DNA of 64,000 nt from Caenorhabditis remanei (lineage: Eukaryota; Nematoda; Chromadorea; Rhabditida; Rhabditidae), in the NCBI RefSeq assembly GCF_010183535.1, contig NC_071332.1, positions 10,540,001-10,604,000 on the forward strand, in the 5' to 3' direction. Of the stretch, positions 35,504 to 49,200 are shown piece by piece; within the stretch, counting starts at the first letter, position 1, and every line of letters starts with the position of its first letter. Below the pieces are notes generated by a model that did no database searches, was not told the origin of the DNA, and saw only the letters and a list, made by a program, of their open reading frames with translations. The position numbers and the translations under genes were made by a program.

Positions 35504-36393
35504 ATGACTGGAAGCGAGACTTTGAGCAGCGATTCGATTTTGTCATTCAAGAAGGAAAACTACGAAACAGCCGATTCCGTCAACCTTCTGAATCAATCGC
35601 TTCCACATATTACCGCACCACCAGGGTTGTCTGACCTGGAAAAGTCGTTCGCCCGAGATTTCCAGCCGTTCGTACAACAAGATCAGATGCTAAAGACGTT
35701 GGTATCGCAGGCAGCTCGTAACGCACTCGCCAGTCAAGACCCCTGCACGATTCCAGACGATCTTCGTGAGGAGCTGATGAGGCAAAAGAGAAAAGACGAC
35801 GCATTCAAAACGGCGCTCTGCGACTCGTACAAACGTAATCAAACCTGCTCGTACGGTGATCAATGTAGATTCGCGCATGGAGTACACGAGCTTCGCCTTC
35901 CACAACACGTAAGTGAAATGTTCATACTCAAAGTAGTGAATATCATTTGCATTTATAGTTTAGCTATTTTGGCTATTCCCATTATAAGACAATCTTATAC
36001 GACCTTTTCCAGCCACGCGGAAGAAATCATCCAAAGTACAAGACAGTCCTCTGCGACAAGTTCTCGACAACAGGAAACTGCAAGTACGGAACCAGATGTC
36101 AGTTCATTCATAAGCTGGTTAATCCAACGTTATTGGCTCAAGCAAGCGGAATGCTCAACAACACCTCAACACTAGCTTCTGCAACTTTCAATCAGTCATT
36201 GTTCATGCCACCGGTGTCTTCTGATCTCAGCATGGATCTTAATCAAAGTCTACCGATCCGTCAATCAGACCTTGCCCGTGCATTCGCTCGTGCCAATCAA
36301 GTTGATTCCGTGGATGACAGTGTTACTCGGATGGCGCGGATCTTCGGCAATCAGTTCCACCGAAATCTTGGTTATTCGGGTCTACGAAATTAG
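35504..36393 (+). CDS. pos-1: POS-1, maternal tandem CCCH zinc-finger RNA-binding protein
   Basis: Cytoplasmic regulator of maternal mRNA translation in the posterior early embryo; in C. elegans it binds 3' UTRs such as that of glp-1. Two exons, 35504-35908 and 36013-36393, give 261 residues (C. elegans POS-1 is of similar size). Two TIS11/TTP-type fingers with C-x8-C-x5-C-x3-H spacing: C106, C115, C121, H125 and C149, C158, C164, H168. Both are preceded by the family lead-in (KTALC and KYKTVLC). The region before finger 1 (DPCTIPDDLREELMRQKRK) and the linker HGVHELRLP are also typical. The first 75 residues and the tail after finger 2 are little constrained and look unlike my memory of the C. 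elegans protein. Confidence 0.93.
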
Positions 36394-37227
36394 TCTTCGT
36401 TTCCCTTCATTTTCTTCCCTTGATCTTCAAATTTCACTTTTTATATTTACGTATGGATTGTATAATCAATTCCAATAACGTGGTCCAGTCCCTAGGACAC
36501 TCCCCAATAATTGTTCTCATTCATTTTTGTCGATTTTTCCACCTTGTCTAACCCCAAAAGCTAGCCCGTAACACAGATTCTCACAAATCCCCCACATTCC
36601 CCCCTGATGTATCTAGTCTGTATATTATTGTTATCTTTGATTTCTACCAATGTTGCTTTCGTTCATTTTCTATGCTCTAGCTAAGTCGACTGATAAAATG
36701 AAGAGCTTCATAATCAGATAGATGAGTTTTGAGTATTTCAGTGTAGAGAAGTAGCAAATTATGATAGGGTTTGTATTTATTACTTTCATAACTGACATCT
36801 CATAAAAATTGAGATGAAATTGGTGAACGGACTGACGTGGGGAGGAAAAATCAACTAGTTTCGCAATACCAGTAGACTTAAATGAAAAGGACAAATATCA
36901 CTGCAACTGCATGTGTCAAAAATTGTGTAGACTAATAACTACAACTTATCAATCAAATGAATAAATATACGGGGAGAAGAAAATATACACATAACAAAAA
37001 GAAGTTATGAACACCTGGAAATATTAGTTGGTGGGTGGTGGGAACAACTGGAAATAGGGATTGAATCGGGAGTGAGGGAGCAAAGAAAACAGAAATGCGT
37101 AATACAACGGTATATGGTATAAGTAAGAATGGAGCAAGGTGGATCGGCACCAAAAAGGGTATGTTTATGTCATGATAGGAATTGAAAACAGTTAAAGTGG
37201 GAAGAATTTGCTATATTTACTTAATAA
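36394..37227. other. pos-1 3' UTR and convergent spacer
   Basis: The first few hundred bases are the pyrimidine-rich pos-1 3' UTR region; the rest is AT-rich spacer toward the convergent lmd-3 stop at 37228-37230. No other gene seen. Confidence 0.5.
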
Positions 37228-40200
37228 TTACATTCTGAATCCATATGCCTCAACGAACTGAATGATGAAATCTTCGTTTTCACCGCAGAGTGGCTCATTG
37301 TCGAAAGTTTCGCATTTTTGAGAGCGTCCGTGGTTGAGGTCAGCTGAAATTTATAGAAATGACATTCTGAATGCTATGATTATAACCACGAACCATCAAA
37401 CCATAATCCATATCTTCCGGATCCGGCGCCAATGGAGAGACAATCTTTGGCAGCATTAACAAAATACTGATTATCACCAGTCCAGTTGTATTGACGGAGT
37501 TCGCTGAAATAAGTAACTTTCAAAACTTCTGAATTTGATAGAATTGAATTACCGAGTGTGTGGTACTTCACCAGTGAATCTCCACAAGAGACAACTGTCA
37601 CCAGTGCCAAAGAAGTGGTCAGATGGTCTGATGGCTGACGAGACAACAGCTCCGAAGACGTGCTCTTTGGTGTCTCGGATGATGAGTAGTACTGGCGAGA
37701 GATCTTCGTCAAACTCGGCCATCTTTCTGTACATGGTGGCGAGTGAGAATCCATGCTTTTCCGAATTGTAGATGTTGACCCATGGGTAGCCTTCAGCACG
37801 TGGTGGAAGGATGTCCATGACCTGGAACAATGAGAGAATGTTTTAGACTCATAATGGAGTTTTCTGTCTGCCCGATTTCTACATTTCCTTCGCAAAAGTA
37901 AGTCGATTAATTTGTTGTGCTCTGCATAGATGTTGACAAGGTCTGTTCTTAGAAGGGACGTTTTCTTGATGTTAATTTTCGAGCACGTGCACCCAGAAAA
38001 TATGTATTTTTAATGGTCCAAGAAAGACGGGAAAGTTAAAAACATTTGTCAAATATTCGGTGAATTTGAATTTTTCCTCAAAAGATTTTAGCCATTGTCA
38101 GAATAAAGTGAATTCCAGAATTCAAGGATTCACAGAATGTGAACCACTGAGAATTCAGAGAACTCAAAAAGAAGCAAAGACGACAATAACAACTTTTTGC
38201 GGTTTATCGTTTTGTTTTCGGCGTCGCATCTCCGTTGAAAAAGGAGAAGAAAGAAAAACCAATGAATGCGAAGCGCTGCGTTGAGAAAAAGCTGAGAAAG
38301 AGTGAAACAACAATTCAAATGAATAAGAAGTTACAGGAAGCAAGCTACTCATTAAATCTTGAACTCAAAGGTTTTTGGAAAGAGAGGGAGAAATACTAAT
38401 CGCATTTCATTACTTGTGTCTAGCGGTTTTCTTGGGGCAAAGAACGTCGCAAAGAGGGAGGATCACGATTGCTAGAAAATGACCGAGAAGTGAGGGTGGC
38501 GTTGGCGGCGGGTTGTTTTGTAATCATCACATAGTGATTTCCGAATTTCGAAGAAAACAAATTTTCTATGTATCCAAATGAACCGAGATATTTTACAGTA
38601 GTGTATTGAATCTGTTTGTCCTCACCTGTCTGATCATTAGCTCATCCAAGATTTGAGATGTATTTGCTCCATCTGGAATCGGCAATTCAAGCTCCTGGTC
38701 AAGTGACAAACGACGGCACATCTCCGACACTGTAACGAGCTCCCATTCGCGGTTGAGCAACGACGATCCAAAGAGTGGAGTCGATTTTTCGCCTGAAAAT
38801 AAGATATGTTAGAAATTTATTCTGAAATTCTCTAATTGTTTAAAACTTTTTTGTTACAATTCAGAAGACCGAAATGTATACATGGGCAAAATATAGGAGA
38901 TCCTCAAAGTTTTGAGAATTCCGCTCTCCACGCATACGTACTTTCGGTCCCTATGGAATATTATAGTCTCGTCTGGATCAGACCAAACTACGTCAATTGT
39001 ATATTTTGGTAATTCTTGTTTTTCAATTGTGTTTTTGTTTCACATATATTTTATGTCTCTTCTATTCCAGTGGTGATGATCGAGTGGTGCTCCGCACGAG
39101 CTATGCGCGTGCTCGAAAACACCAACCCGGATTCAAATTTCATCACCATTTCTCAATTTCAATGAATATTTTAAAGATGCTGAATATGTATATCAGCCTG
39201 AACTCTTATGCTATGTCTATTTTCTTTTCCACACGGTTCTCTTGTTTTAGGGACTCCTATTGTTTTTACTTTCTTGACGAGAGGATCTCTCCATCTTGAA
39301 TAACCAATAGCTCCAGGCTTCAGGCTGTCAGTTTTTGGGGAAAAAAGAGAAGAAAAAGTTTCATCTCATGCGATGCATACAACACGGAACGATTCCGGTT
39401 CATGAATTATTAGAGAATTTCGAGAAAGAATTCTACAAGATTTCTTCCGAGATTTTTTACAAGATTTCCTATTTTTGGATTTCTCTTTTCGTGCGACTTG
39501 GAAAAGGTTTCAAACTTCAGAAATATTTGAATTTCAAGATTTCACACACGACATTTCTAAAATTCTTTAGATATGTATACCTGGTTGCGTCATGAGAATC
39601 TCTTGATCAATAACCTCTCCAATGGCAGAAACCATTTGAGATAGACGACGTTGAGAGGATTGTCTAACTTTGCCAAGTGGCATTGATAGACGTCGAACTG
39701 ACGATCCGATCTGTCGAAGATACGGACTCATTTCTTCAGATGACGCTTGAGAAACAGTCGAAGCCAACGAGTTGGTCGATGTTTGAACTTTATCAACCAA
39801 TGAGGAGAGCATTTCACGATACGATACACCTTCTTCGTCTGTAGACGATACAGTAATCAGAGGTAGAATAGGCATTGTACGAATACTTCAGGAGAATTCA
39901 AATAAATGAAGAAGAAGAGAGATGAATGAAGATGAAACTAAGGAACTGAGGGGGTGGTGATCATTATGAAAAAAGAAAAATAAGAAGCTGTTTTAGCTAA
40001 ATAACCGAGAAGATATAGCTAATTGAGATCGTTTTACTTGCTCGTGCTGAGCTCTAAAAAGTGGCTAAATTTATCTGTAACTTGAGAAATCTATGAAGAA
40101 GGGGGCGTGGCCTACACTCCTGAATCATTTGACGTAGTCAGTTATATACACTTGATTAGTCGAATCAAGGAGTGATTTTCCAGAGGCCCAGAGGGCTCAG

Positions 40201-43200
40201 ACAAGGAAATAAGAAGTATTCATCGTTGTCGGTACAAGGAGATACAAGATAGAGGAAAGTGCATTACTCTCAACTCAGGCAGAAAAAAAAGAGAAGAATT
40301 GAGTAGGAGGGAAGTGGAGACATGCTTAGGGGGTGCCAAAAACTTATTTTACTACATTTGTTTCATCTTCTTTGAGTTTTAGTTTTTTTGGTGAACAAAA
40401 AACACTCGACTTCTCAGAAGAAGACGTCTTCATCTGGTTTGGTCTTCGAAAGAGTCGGGAATGAGGAGACAAGGCTCCGCCTCCCTTACTGGTAGACACG
40501 GGCGGCGTCCCCCGAAAAAAACACTTGAAGTAGGAAATAGCGAACTTCTGGAGTCTAGGTCTATTTTTTCTATTTTCCAGATTCGGAGAGAAAAAATAAT
40601 TACTGTCCTCCTGGAGACATGCGATAGATGCCCTTTGGCGGCGTGTTTACTTGAAAATCAGAATATTTTTTGACATTGAGGTGGGAGGCAGTACTCCACT
40701 AAATACTTAGAAAAGATTGAGATGTCCGGCTGTGTGGACACTACTACTACTAGCAGCGAGCTTTGAAAGAATAGAGATTGCTGAGGAGGAGTGAACAATA
40801 GAGTAATATTGCGGAAGTAACGTCTTCTAGGCCAATGACTTCTGACACCATAATCCAGAAACTAGAATTTTATGTAGTTCCAGCTACAAAGGTGATGAGA
40901 AAAACTGAAAATAGACATCTATCCAGTCGGAATCTATTTTATTCGACTTATACAGAAAAGATACAAGATGCAATTTTCGTTTCGAAGAAAGGAGCATTCT
41001 GATCGAGATGAAATAAATAACATTTTGATAGAGTTTGAAGATTCTCTTCAAGCGAAAGAATGGAAAAGCGTGTCAATTTATACTGTGGAGCAGCACAAAA
41101 AGAAGAAAAATACTAGAATGAATTCTTTGTGAAACTGAGAAAAAGCTGTGAACAAGAAGAAGAAGTCAAAGAGAAAAAACCTTAGATGTAAAAAACAGAA
41201 ACGAGTAGAGTACTTGGTGTCCCCAAGGGAAGAAGGGGCTTATACGAGAAAACAGTTTGTACCCACACACATTCAAATAGAGTATGTCTGATTTATAGGC
41301 TCGTGGTCTTGAAAGTTTGAAGAGTCTAAAGAGCACAAAAAAGAATTGGTCTGCCTATTTCTTTAAATAATTGGTTCCCGGAAATAGGGAATTTCGAAAA
41401 AGCATAAAAACGGTGGCCGGTGAATTCTGTGATGTCCATTGGGTTGACTGGACAAAGAACATGCGCCAAATTGCGTGATTTTTCGGATTTTGAATTGGGT
41501 AAAGAAAAAGAAATCTGGGGAAACCAATTCGGAGCAGGCAATAAAGATTGGGAAATTGTGAGACGGCCAAACTTCAAAAGAGAAAATGTTTTTGGTTTCT
41601 TTTCAAGTGAACCAAAAAAGAAGTGACCAAATGAAAGAAGAAAGTGAGGACATCTAGAGAGAGCTCAATTTGAACTTATTCAAAAAGTCGAAAATGGGAG
41701 AAAGAGAATCCAATTTAGATCCATTCGGTTAGCACATCCGAAATGACGTTTTGCAAAATATTTGATGCAGAAAAACAGATGAATACCCGTTTTTGTAGCT
41801 AGAATCCAGTAAAACAATCTCAAAATAGCCGTTTGAATAAAACGAGTTCGCAGCCATTACTACTGTATAGTGGGCTGAAAATCAGGCCAGACACTAACAA
41901 GCTGAGCAGGCAGCACATAACTTGTTCACACAATATACTACTATTGTTTTTGTTTTGATAACCCCTAGCCGTTTGGGAGGAGTATTTTGCAGATGCAATT
42001 TGACACCTCTAGGCAAAGAAGAAAGAGCCAGGCCATTATCAACGGAGACACTATTATTTACAGTGACTCAGTTTTTTCTAGGAGGGAGGTCAAGAGAATC
42101 TGAACAAGGAATCTAATAGCTTCGCATCCAGAATCTATAAATAAAAGACGTCGTGTCACGTGGAGCGTTTGCTTCTGTCTATGAATGCGAAGTTGCGCCA
42201 CTTCGCTTCTACATCTCAAAATAATCAACCTAATGCTGCCTTTGCCAAGTTTCGAGACGAGACTCCAGATGAACCAAAGATGAATTTCCGGATTGGTGAG
42301 CAAAAGAAAAGTGGAAAAACATGAAGATAAATCACCAGAAGGTTCAAGGAATCTATCTGGGAATCTAGAAAAACTAGAGAACTGGCAAATGGAAACAATT
42401 TCTAGGGGAACAAAATTGGATTGAAAGTAGAAAGGAACCCAATTTTCAGGCGGTAGCTCTCAATTGTGTTCACCTCCAATTTTCTCGGATAGAAGAAAAC
42501 GAAAAAGGAAAGAAAAACGACAGAAGGAAAGTTTGTCGTAGAATAGAATAAGAAGGAGAAGGACACGCGCTCACTTTAATCGACGGCTTCTCCTGTTTTT
42601 TTCCATAAGAATAGCCATCGAACCCAGCAGGTGTCCAGTGAAAAGATTCATCTAAAGATAGGGGAAATTTCTATTTCAATTAGGAAGATCATGCAGAAGA
42701 GGATGAGAATCTTGGCAACGTCTTCTAGGTTTTTGAATTTCTGCACATTGACACAAAAGAGCACGAAGACTTCCGTGTCAAGGCGATATCTTTTTCGGTC
42801 TATGGTCATGTAAAGAAGATGAAGCAGAAGTAGAAAAAAAGAAGAAGACAAATTGGAACAATGTGTCCTTGCAAGCGGAGAGAAATGACAGAATGTGTCA
42901 CTTTCTAACCTTTTCCAGAAGTTTTCAAATTTTTAAATGAAGACAGACATCTAGTACAAACAGTAATGCGGAAAACACAAAGTATTTTACAAAGATCTGG
43001 TTTAAGTAACCGATTAGAACTGATTTCTATTTTTTAATCTTGACTCATTCACAACTTATTTTGAGATGCTTGTGCTCTTTAGTCGCAATATCAAAAACGG
43101 AAATTCGCATTACCGTGTTAATAGAGCAGGTCAAAAATTTCTTATTTTGAGAAATAATATTTGGAAGGAAAAATGAAGTCAGTGAGAATTGGCAGCATCC

Positions 43201-46200
43201 CAAATTGCAGAATTGGGGAAAAACTTCAAGATTTTATTTGAAATGCCACCCTAACATTTCTCAATGGCTTCTTTTATAATCCTTTCATGCAAAACTTACC
43301 ATTTGAATACATTGCATTTGGTGATCCTAATGATTTTGACCTGGTTCTCATCTCAATTACTTTCGCACTCTTCTTCTTAAAAACCTTCTTCATAATGGCT
43401 CTTTTGAGATTTCTCTGCTTCTTTTTTTCTTCTGTTTCATTCGTATCTTCGGCAAGAGATACTGTGATTTTGGGAACAACTGGCAAGGTTTGTTCATCTC
43501 CACGAGATGAAGAGGAAGTGGTTGGCAAGTGAAAACTGGATGCAATGGGTGAATTAGGGTGAGTTCCGACACCAGAATCATGTGATCCTGTTGATTTTCG
43601 TGAGCTGATACTTCCCTTTTTGGACATTCCGGAAGAAGTGGACTCTTCATCTGTCGCTTGTCTGACGGTCTCCAGAATGCTCTTCTCAGTCTCTTCAGAA
43701 GACTGTCGACGTGACATTGAAGACACACAAACCGTTCCCGCTCGACTACGTGCCATCATCTGTTTCACATCGAATTCAGTGAGGATGATGTTGGAATTTT
43801 TCTGTTTCTCATCATTATTATTATTATTGTTGTTGGTGGTTTGGTGATTCTTGTTGACATGAGGACTTCCAAAATAGTCAGGCGGACTTCGTGTGTAGGA
43901 TGTGTGTGCACGTCGTCTAACGGGAACGGTCGTTCCTGTTTCTGAGTGTAGATTGGCAGACTCGTTGGCGCCCATTTCGAGTTTTGTGATTGTGAGATGC
44001 TATAAAATAAGGGAAACTTATGATAAGATTTCAAATTAGAAGAAGACGATCGAGCAGAACAGAAATGAAAATAAACAACAACGAGCAATGGATTCAGAAT
44101 TAGAGTTAAACGGATTGCAGTTGAAAGTACAGTACAAAAAATATGATGAAAAGAACAGTTAGATCATATGCCACGCGATGATTGGAAAATTGAATATTCA
44201 AATTGTTCAGTCTTTTCATGCGACTGTGAGTGGGTGATAAAGTACAAAATATTTCAAATGATACAAAACTTCACACTTTAGTAGCTTTTTATAGTATCGT
44301 GTGTTGGCGCTGAACATCATTTTTTTGAAAAGGGGCGTTTCAGAGCAGAATCACACATATGTGTGGGCAGGTAATCCTACTATAGTTATGCCTTATCACG
44401 AATAAGAAGAAGAATAAGAAAGTAACAGGGACGGTACTAATTCTTATTGTTTATTACGAAAGGAAAGAATTCGATTTTGAATTCAAAAGGTACAGACACT
44501 CGAGTAATAAATTGTGGACAATGGGATGAAACACGTGGAATCGTTAAAAGAAATCGAGTTTTCAGTGTTTTTATTCTTCCACCACACTTGACCTTTGCAG
44601 AAGATTTCAGAAAACAAGACAACAAAAATGAAGGTGAGAAAGAACACCTGATTTATCATAAAACGATCAAAAACTCTTGTACCGGAAACTGAGAAATTAT
44701 GGCTGCTTTCGTGTGAAACTGTGCACTTTTAAATGTTTCGGAAACAAAAGAGAACACTCAGATGATTCACAATTCTTTTCAGTATTGCTTGGTTACGGTA
44801 GAAGAGAAAAGAAGCCACATGCATAAAGTGGTCAACAACAACATGAAGAACGGTATGATGTTAGGTACTCATACTGGCCCTGCGCAAATCAAAAATGTTC
44901 TTTTTCTTTTCTTCGCTAAAGGATAGAAGACGCAGCGATTCAAGAAACCTAGAGATCTGTACAGAAGCAATTAGGAATCATTAGACGCAGAGACACTGAC
45001 AATGAGAAGGAGAACGCGGAAAAGTGGAAATTACGAGAGGAACGACACGGAAGGATTAATTGCCGACGCGGGAGAGAAGCAAAAAGCACGGAAGTTGGAC
45101 GTGGACGATATGCTCGCTAAGATGTTGGAAACAAGGAAAACTGATCTACCATTATCTGTCAACGACTTACATAACAACATGTTTTGATACACTCTGTGAA
45201 GTAACTTATCAGTAAAATATGCGGTTGGGTGGAGCAAAGTGAAGGGAGAGGGTCAAACGAACAGAAGTATGACACCGAATTATGATGAGTTCGTGATCAT
45301 GAAAATATTATTTATGAAAACGAACTTTGATTGCCGAAACATCTTAACTCATTCCTATTGAAGAAAAGAGAGACATTTACTTGGAGAACTGAAAGGCAGA
45401 TGTTCTCAACATAGAGAAAAAAGATGAAACTTAGGCTTACAGAACCTATGAAATCATAACAAAACAAATTTCCAGATGAAATTCACATGATTTGAACTGG
45501 CAAAATCCAAATGCGCGACGAACCGTATAATCTGTGGTGACCAAATTCACCTCGGAAACAAAACGAGATCAGATCCTTAAAAGTGACTGCGGGTCGGTCG
45601 ACGAAAACTAGTTCAACTCAATTAGCTCGACTACCTTCAATTATTACGCGTGTTGGCAAAACGATGGTGGATTGAGTTGATCTATCACGGGAGAGATTCG
45701 TCCACGCAACGACAGCGTCCGACCGTCAAAATTTCCGAAATTATAGTGGTTGAACACTTTTTGTCGGATCAAACATCGAGCAAAAGTTCAAACTCTCCTC
45801 CATCTATTATTGCAAGAGGTGGATGTTTTTGTTATTTCTCTTTTTGCGGTTTTGGGGTACTGTGCACAATTAAAACTGAAATAGCAGCAATATCTATTCA
45901 TTGCGGTCAGAAACCATTTTTGATAACGGAATAGGGCATTGTCTGTCTAAAGGCAGGTTTGTTTGGATTTTAGATTTCGAAAACGAAAATTTGTGTCAAA
46001 TTTCACTTCAACCCCTCATTTGATGATAAGAATGTGGAGAACGGGATTTGAAATGATTCGCGGCGTCCTAGTAATCAATAAAAGATGAAATATTTATGCA
46101 AATGCGAATGAGAGAAAACAAAGGTCAGCATAATAGTGCAACGCTCGCGGCATGGATAGAGCACATAGAGATGAGAGAGCGCCAGAGAAAACGAGGAACG

Positions 46201-49200
46201 GACGGACGACAACGGGGCACCGCAAGGGGTGAACGAGGCAGGTGAACGGGGAATGGGAGCCAGTGCGAATTGTGATGGGAGCCCAGAAAAAACTAAAGTC
46301 AGTATAGTAAAAAGCAGAGGAGGAAGTTATCACTCACCACCAAACAGACAGTGACTGAACTTTGGAGTATGCTAATCTAGTACTGACTTTAATGGGGGGA
46401 GCAAGCATTTTTTGAAGTTACCGACAAGGAAGCAGATATTGTGGGTGAAAACAGGAAGAGCATAGATTGAGACTATATCAAAACAGAAATGAATCAGTAT
46501 CCGAAAACAAACTTTGACACCTTAAAAGCGCCGAAATTGTCTTTTGACCGTCTTATAAACTATACAATTGTGTCAATTCGTTATCAGTGAAACGGGGAAT
46601 TTCATAAACTTTCATGTGATCGTAAAAGGTATCAGGAAGAAGAAAATGAGAACACATGAGCATGAAACAAAAAGAGAAAGAAGAAGAAGACGCTGACAAT
46701 CGAGACAGAAGCGTGATGGTTTGATCTTGTGAGACAATTGAACATTTTCAAATTTTGGTTTTATTGAATTCAGTATGGAGAGGAGAACAATGTGGTTTCT
46801 GGTATGCAAGTGCAAGAAATGTTTTCTCTTTTAAGGAGAAACTTGTTCTTTTGATATTCTTTCTCTCACAATAGAAATAATGAAGACAAGAGAAAGGACA
46901 AAAAGAGATATTATTTGACCCTAAAGTTCTCGAAAAACAGCATGTGAGACGAGAGACAAACGAATTGGTTGGAAACGGTGACACTTTTATGCTAGTGGCC
47001 TTTTTCAATTGATATTTATAAAAACACGTCCGCCGCAATGGATTAGCTGAACATCGGGGACATATCCAAGTTCAAATCATCATACGGTCAAAAATAGAGC
47101 TCCAAAATCTCAACATTTTTTAAAAATACTGTGCGGATGAAGATTAGAGATTATGCACGACACACCGATTGTGAAAAGGGGTGGGCGATGGGATATCGCA
47201 TCGAAAATCGCATATGATCGTTACCAATTTAAAAGTGGGAGAAAAGTTCAAACATTTCAAAAAAAAATTCTTTGAATACGGTTTCGAAACACACTTTGTT
47301 TTCCGATTTGCATCATTCGGACCGCCCGCGTGGGGATCGTTTGCCAACATGGCACTTTATTATTTTGTTTTTTTTTCGTGAAAAACAAGTAATAGGGTTC
47401 AAAATAGTTCATGAAAAGAATCAAGTGATGATGATCAAGTGATCAAGTACAGTATGCTAAAGTAGATCAGAAGACCGAGAACAACTTTTGTTCGGTGAAC
47501 TCGTATCAGAAGAAAATGATTAGAGAAGATTTGAGATTACGGTATTCCAATAGTGATTCCTTTATATACAAGTTCTCGGAGCTTCTAGAACAATCTAAGA
47601 ATCTACAGTAAGAGTACGAGAAGTGCAGAGACGCAGACACAATGAGAGAACGTTCGAGAACTAATTATGCACTGTTAATGTCAATAAGCTTCACTGAAGG
47701 GTCAATATTGCTAGGACGTCTGCAGCTTCACACTTTGAGGTAATAGTGGCACTGCTCACGTAAACTTTTCAGACTAAAATAACGATACAAACTGAAGTTT
47801 TCTCTTTCGAGAACTTAGGATTCTATCCACGAAATCATTCAATAAAGTTCCAAATTTTTTAAATACCTACAGTACTAAATACAAAATACGATTTTACCTC
47901 ATTTTAACTGAAAGTCAGATGGCAAGTACTCAATTTTGCAAGAAAGGAAAAGTGTCGAGAAACACGAATAATAACATTTTGATGGTCAGCCATTCAGGCA
48001 ATTAACGGTAAAACAAAAAGGTATTGTCTTCAATTACTTAACACAAAAAGTGACTGATTATGTTTAAAAGAAGAAGAGATGGACAATGGTCGATGGTTAG
48101 ATAGAAAGAGACGTGATAATGATTACGAATGTTTCTTTGAAAATTAACAAGAAAAAGAAGAAGAAACCGTAATCACGAGACACTCGGAGACACTTTTCGG
48201 CCGCTGATTCGGGGTTCTTTTTGAACTGATAGATATTATTGAAGACGAAAAGATACGATAAAAAAGGTGAAAAGATTGAAAAAAGACACATTGACAGTAG
48301 GAGAGAAGGAGGATAGGTTGACTTCCGATCGACACAAAATACAATTTTTCAGAGAAAATACGATCTTCGAAGACGTCATTGTTCTTCTTCTTGATATTTT
48401 TAAAAACGATGATGAAAGAGTTTTCTTCAGAAACAGAAGGTGATGAGTTATGATTCACTTGTGAATACTTTTATACGAATCGAATTGTGGAGCAACATCT
48501 TGATGATTCATGATTCAACCTCTTATCACCATCTCGTCATTTTCTTTCATTTTTTGTCTGATAACCCTCAATTTGTAGTCTCTGTTCAATATTCTGTCTC
48601 CTCTTTGTCATAATTTCAGTTATTATTCAATCACAAAGTAGAACACACTATGTATGACTGTGTGACTTGAATATATTCTGAATCAGAATTTCTGATTCTA
48701 ATTCTGGAGTAAGAGCACCGTGGGTGGGTTTTAAACGCTTTGATGTAACTTTTGATGCAATTTTTGATGCAATTTCAAAATGGAAACTTTTGAAATAAAA
48801 GGGGCGTACCTCCAAGTGACTCGTCAGCGTTCGATCCGAGTACTATGAATCCTTTGTCCTGTCCGTCACTGACCATAACCAATGATGGCTCTTCGTTCGT
48901 GGTGTTGTTGGTTGTATCCTTAATTCAGAATCAATCTTATCTATCAATCTCAACAGGAGAAACAATTTTCGATTCTCAAGAGCGCACAAAACCTATGAAA
49001 ATTATTCGGAAGAAGTGCGTTTTCGCTCTAAAAAGAAGACCGGAAAAGAAAACGTCTTCTCTGTTTTATATGAATTTTAAATAGCCTCTGGGCTTGAAGA
49101 AGAGCAGAACTCACCAGGCCGTACTTATCCGGTGACCACTGCAATAAGAAGTGATAGATGTTGTCAGCCTGGCTACGTGGTACTGCGAACCTGAAAATTG

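Noticed and set aside
37380..37895. Long minus-strand open frame over lmd-3 TLDc exons in another frame
   Set aside because: The TLDc frame with proper splice sites explains the region; this frame reads through an intron and has no family features.
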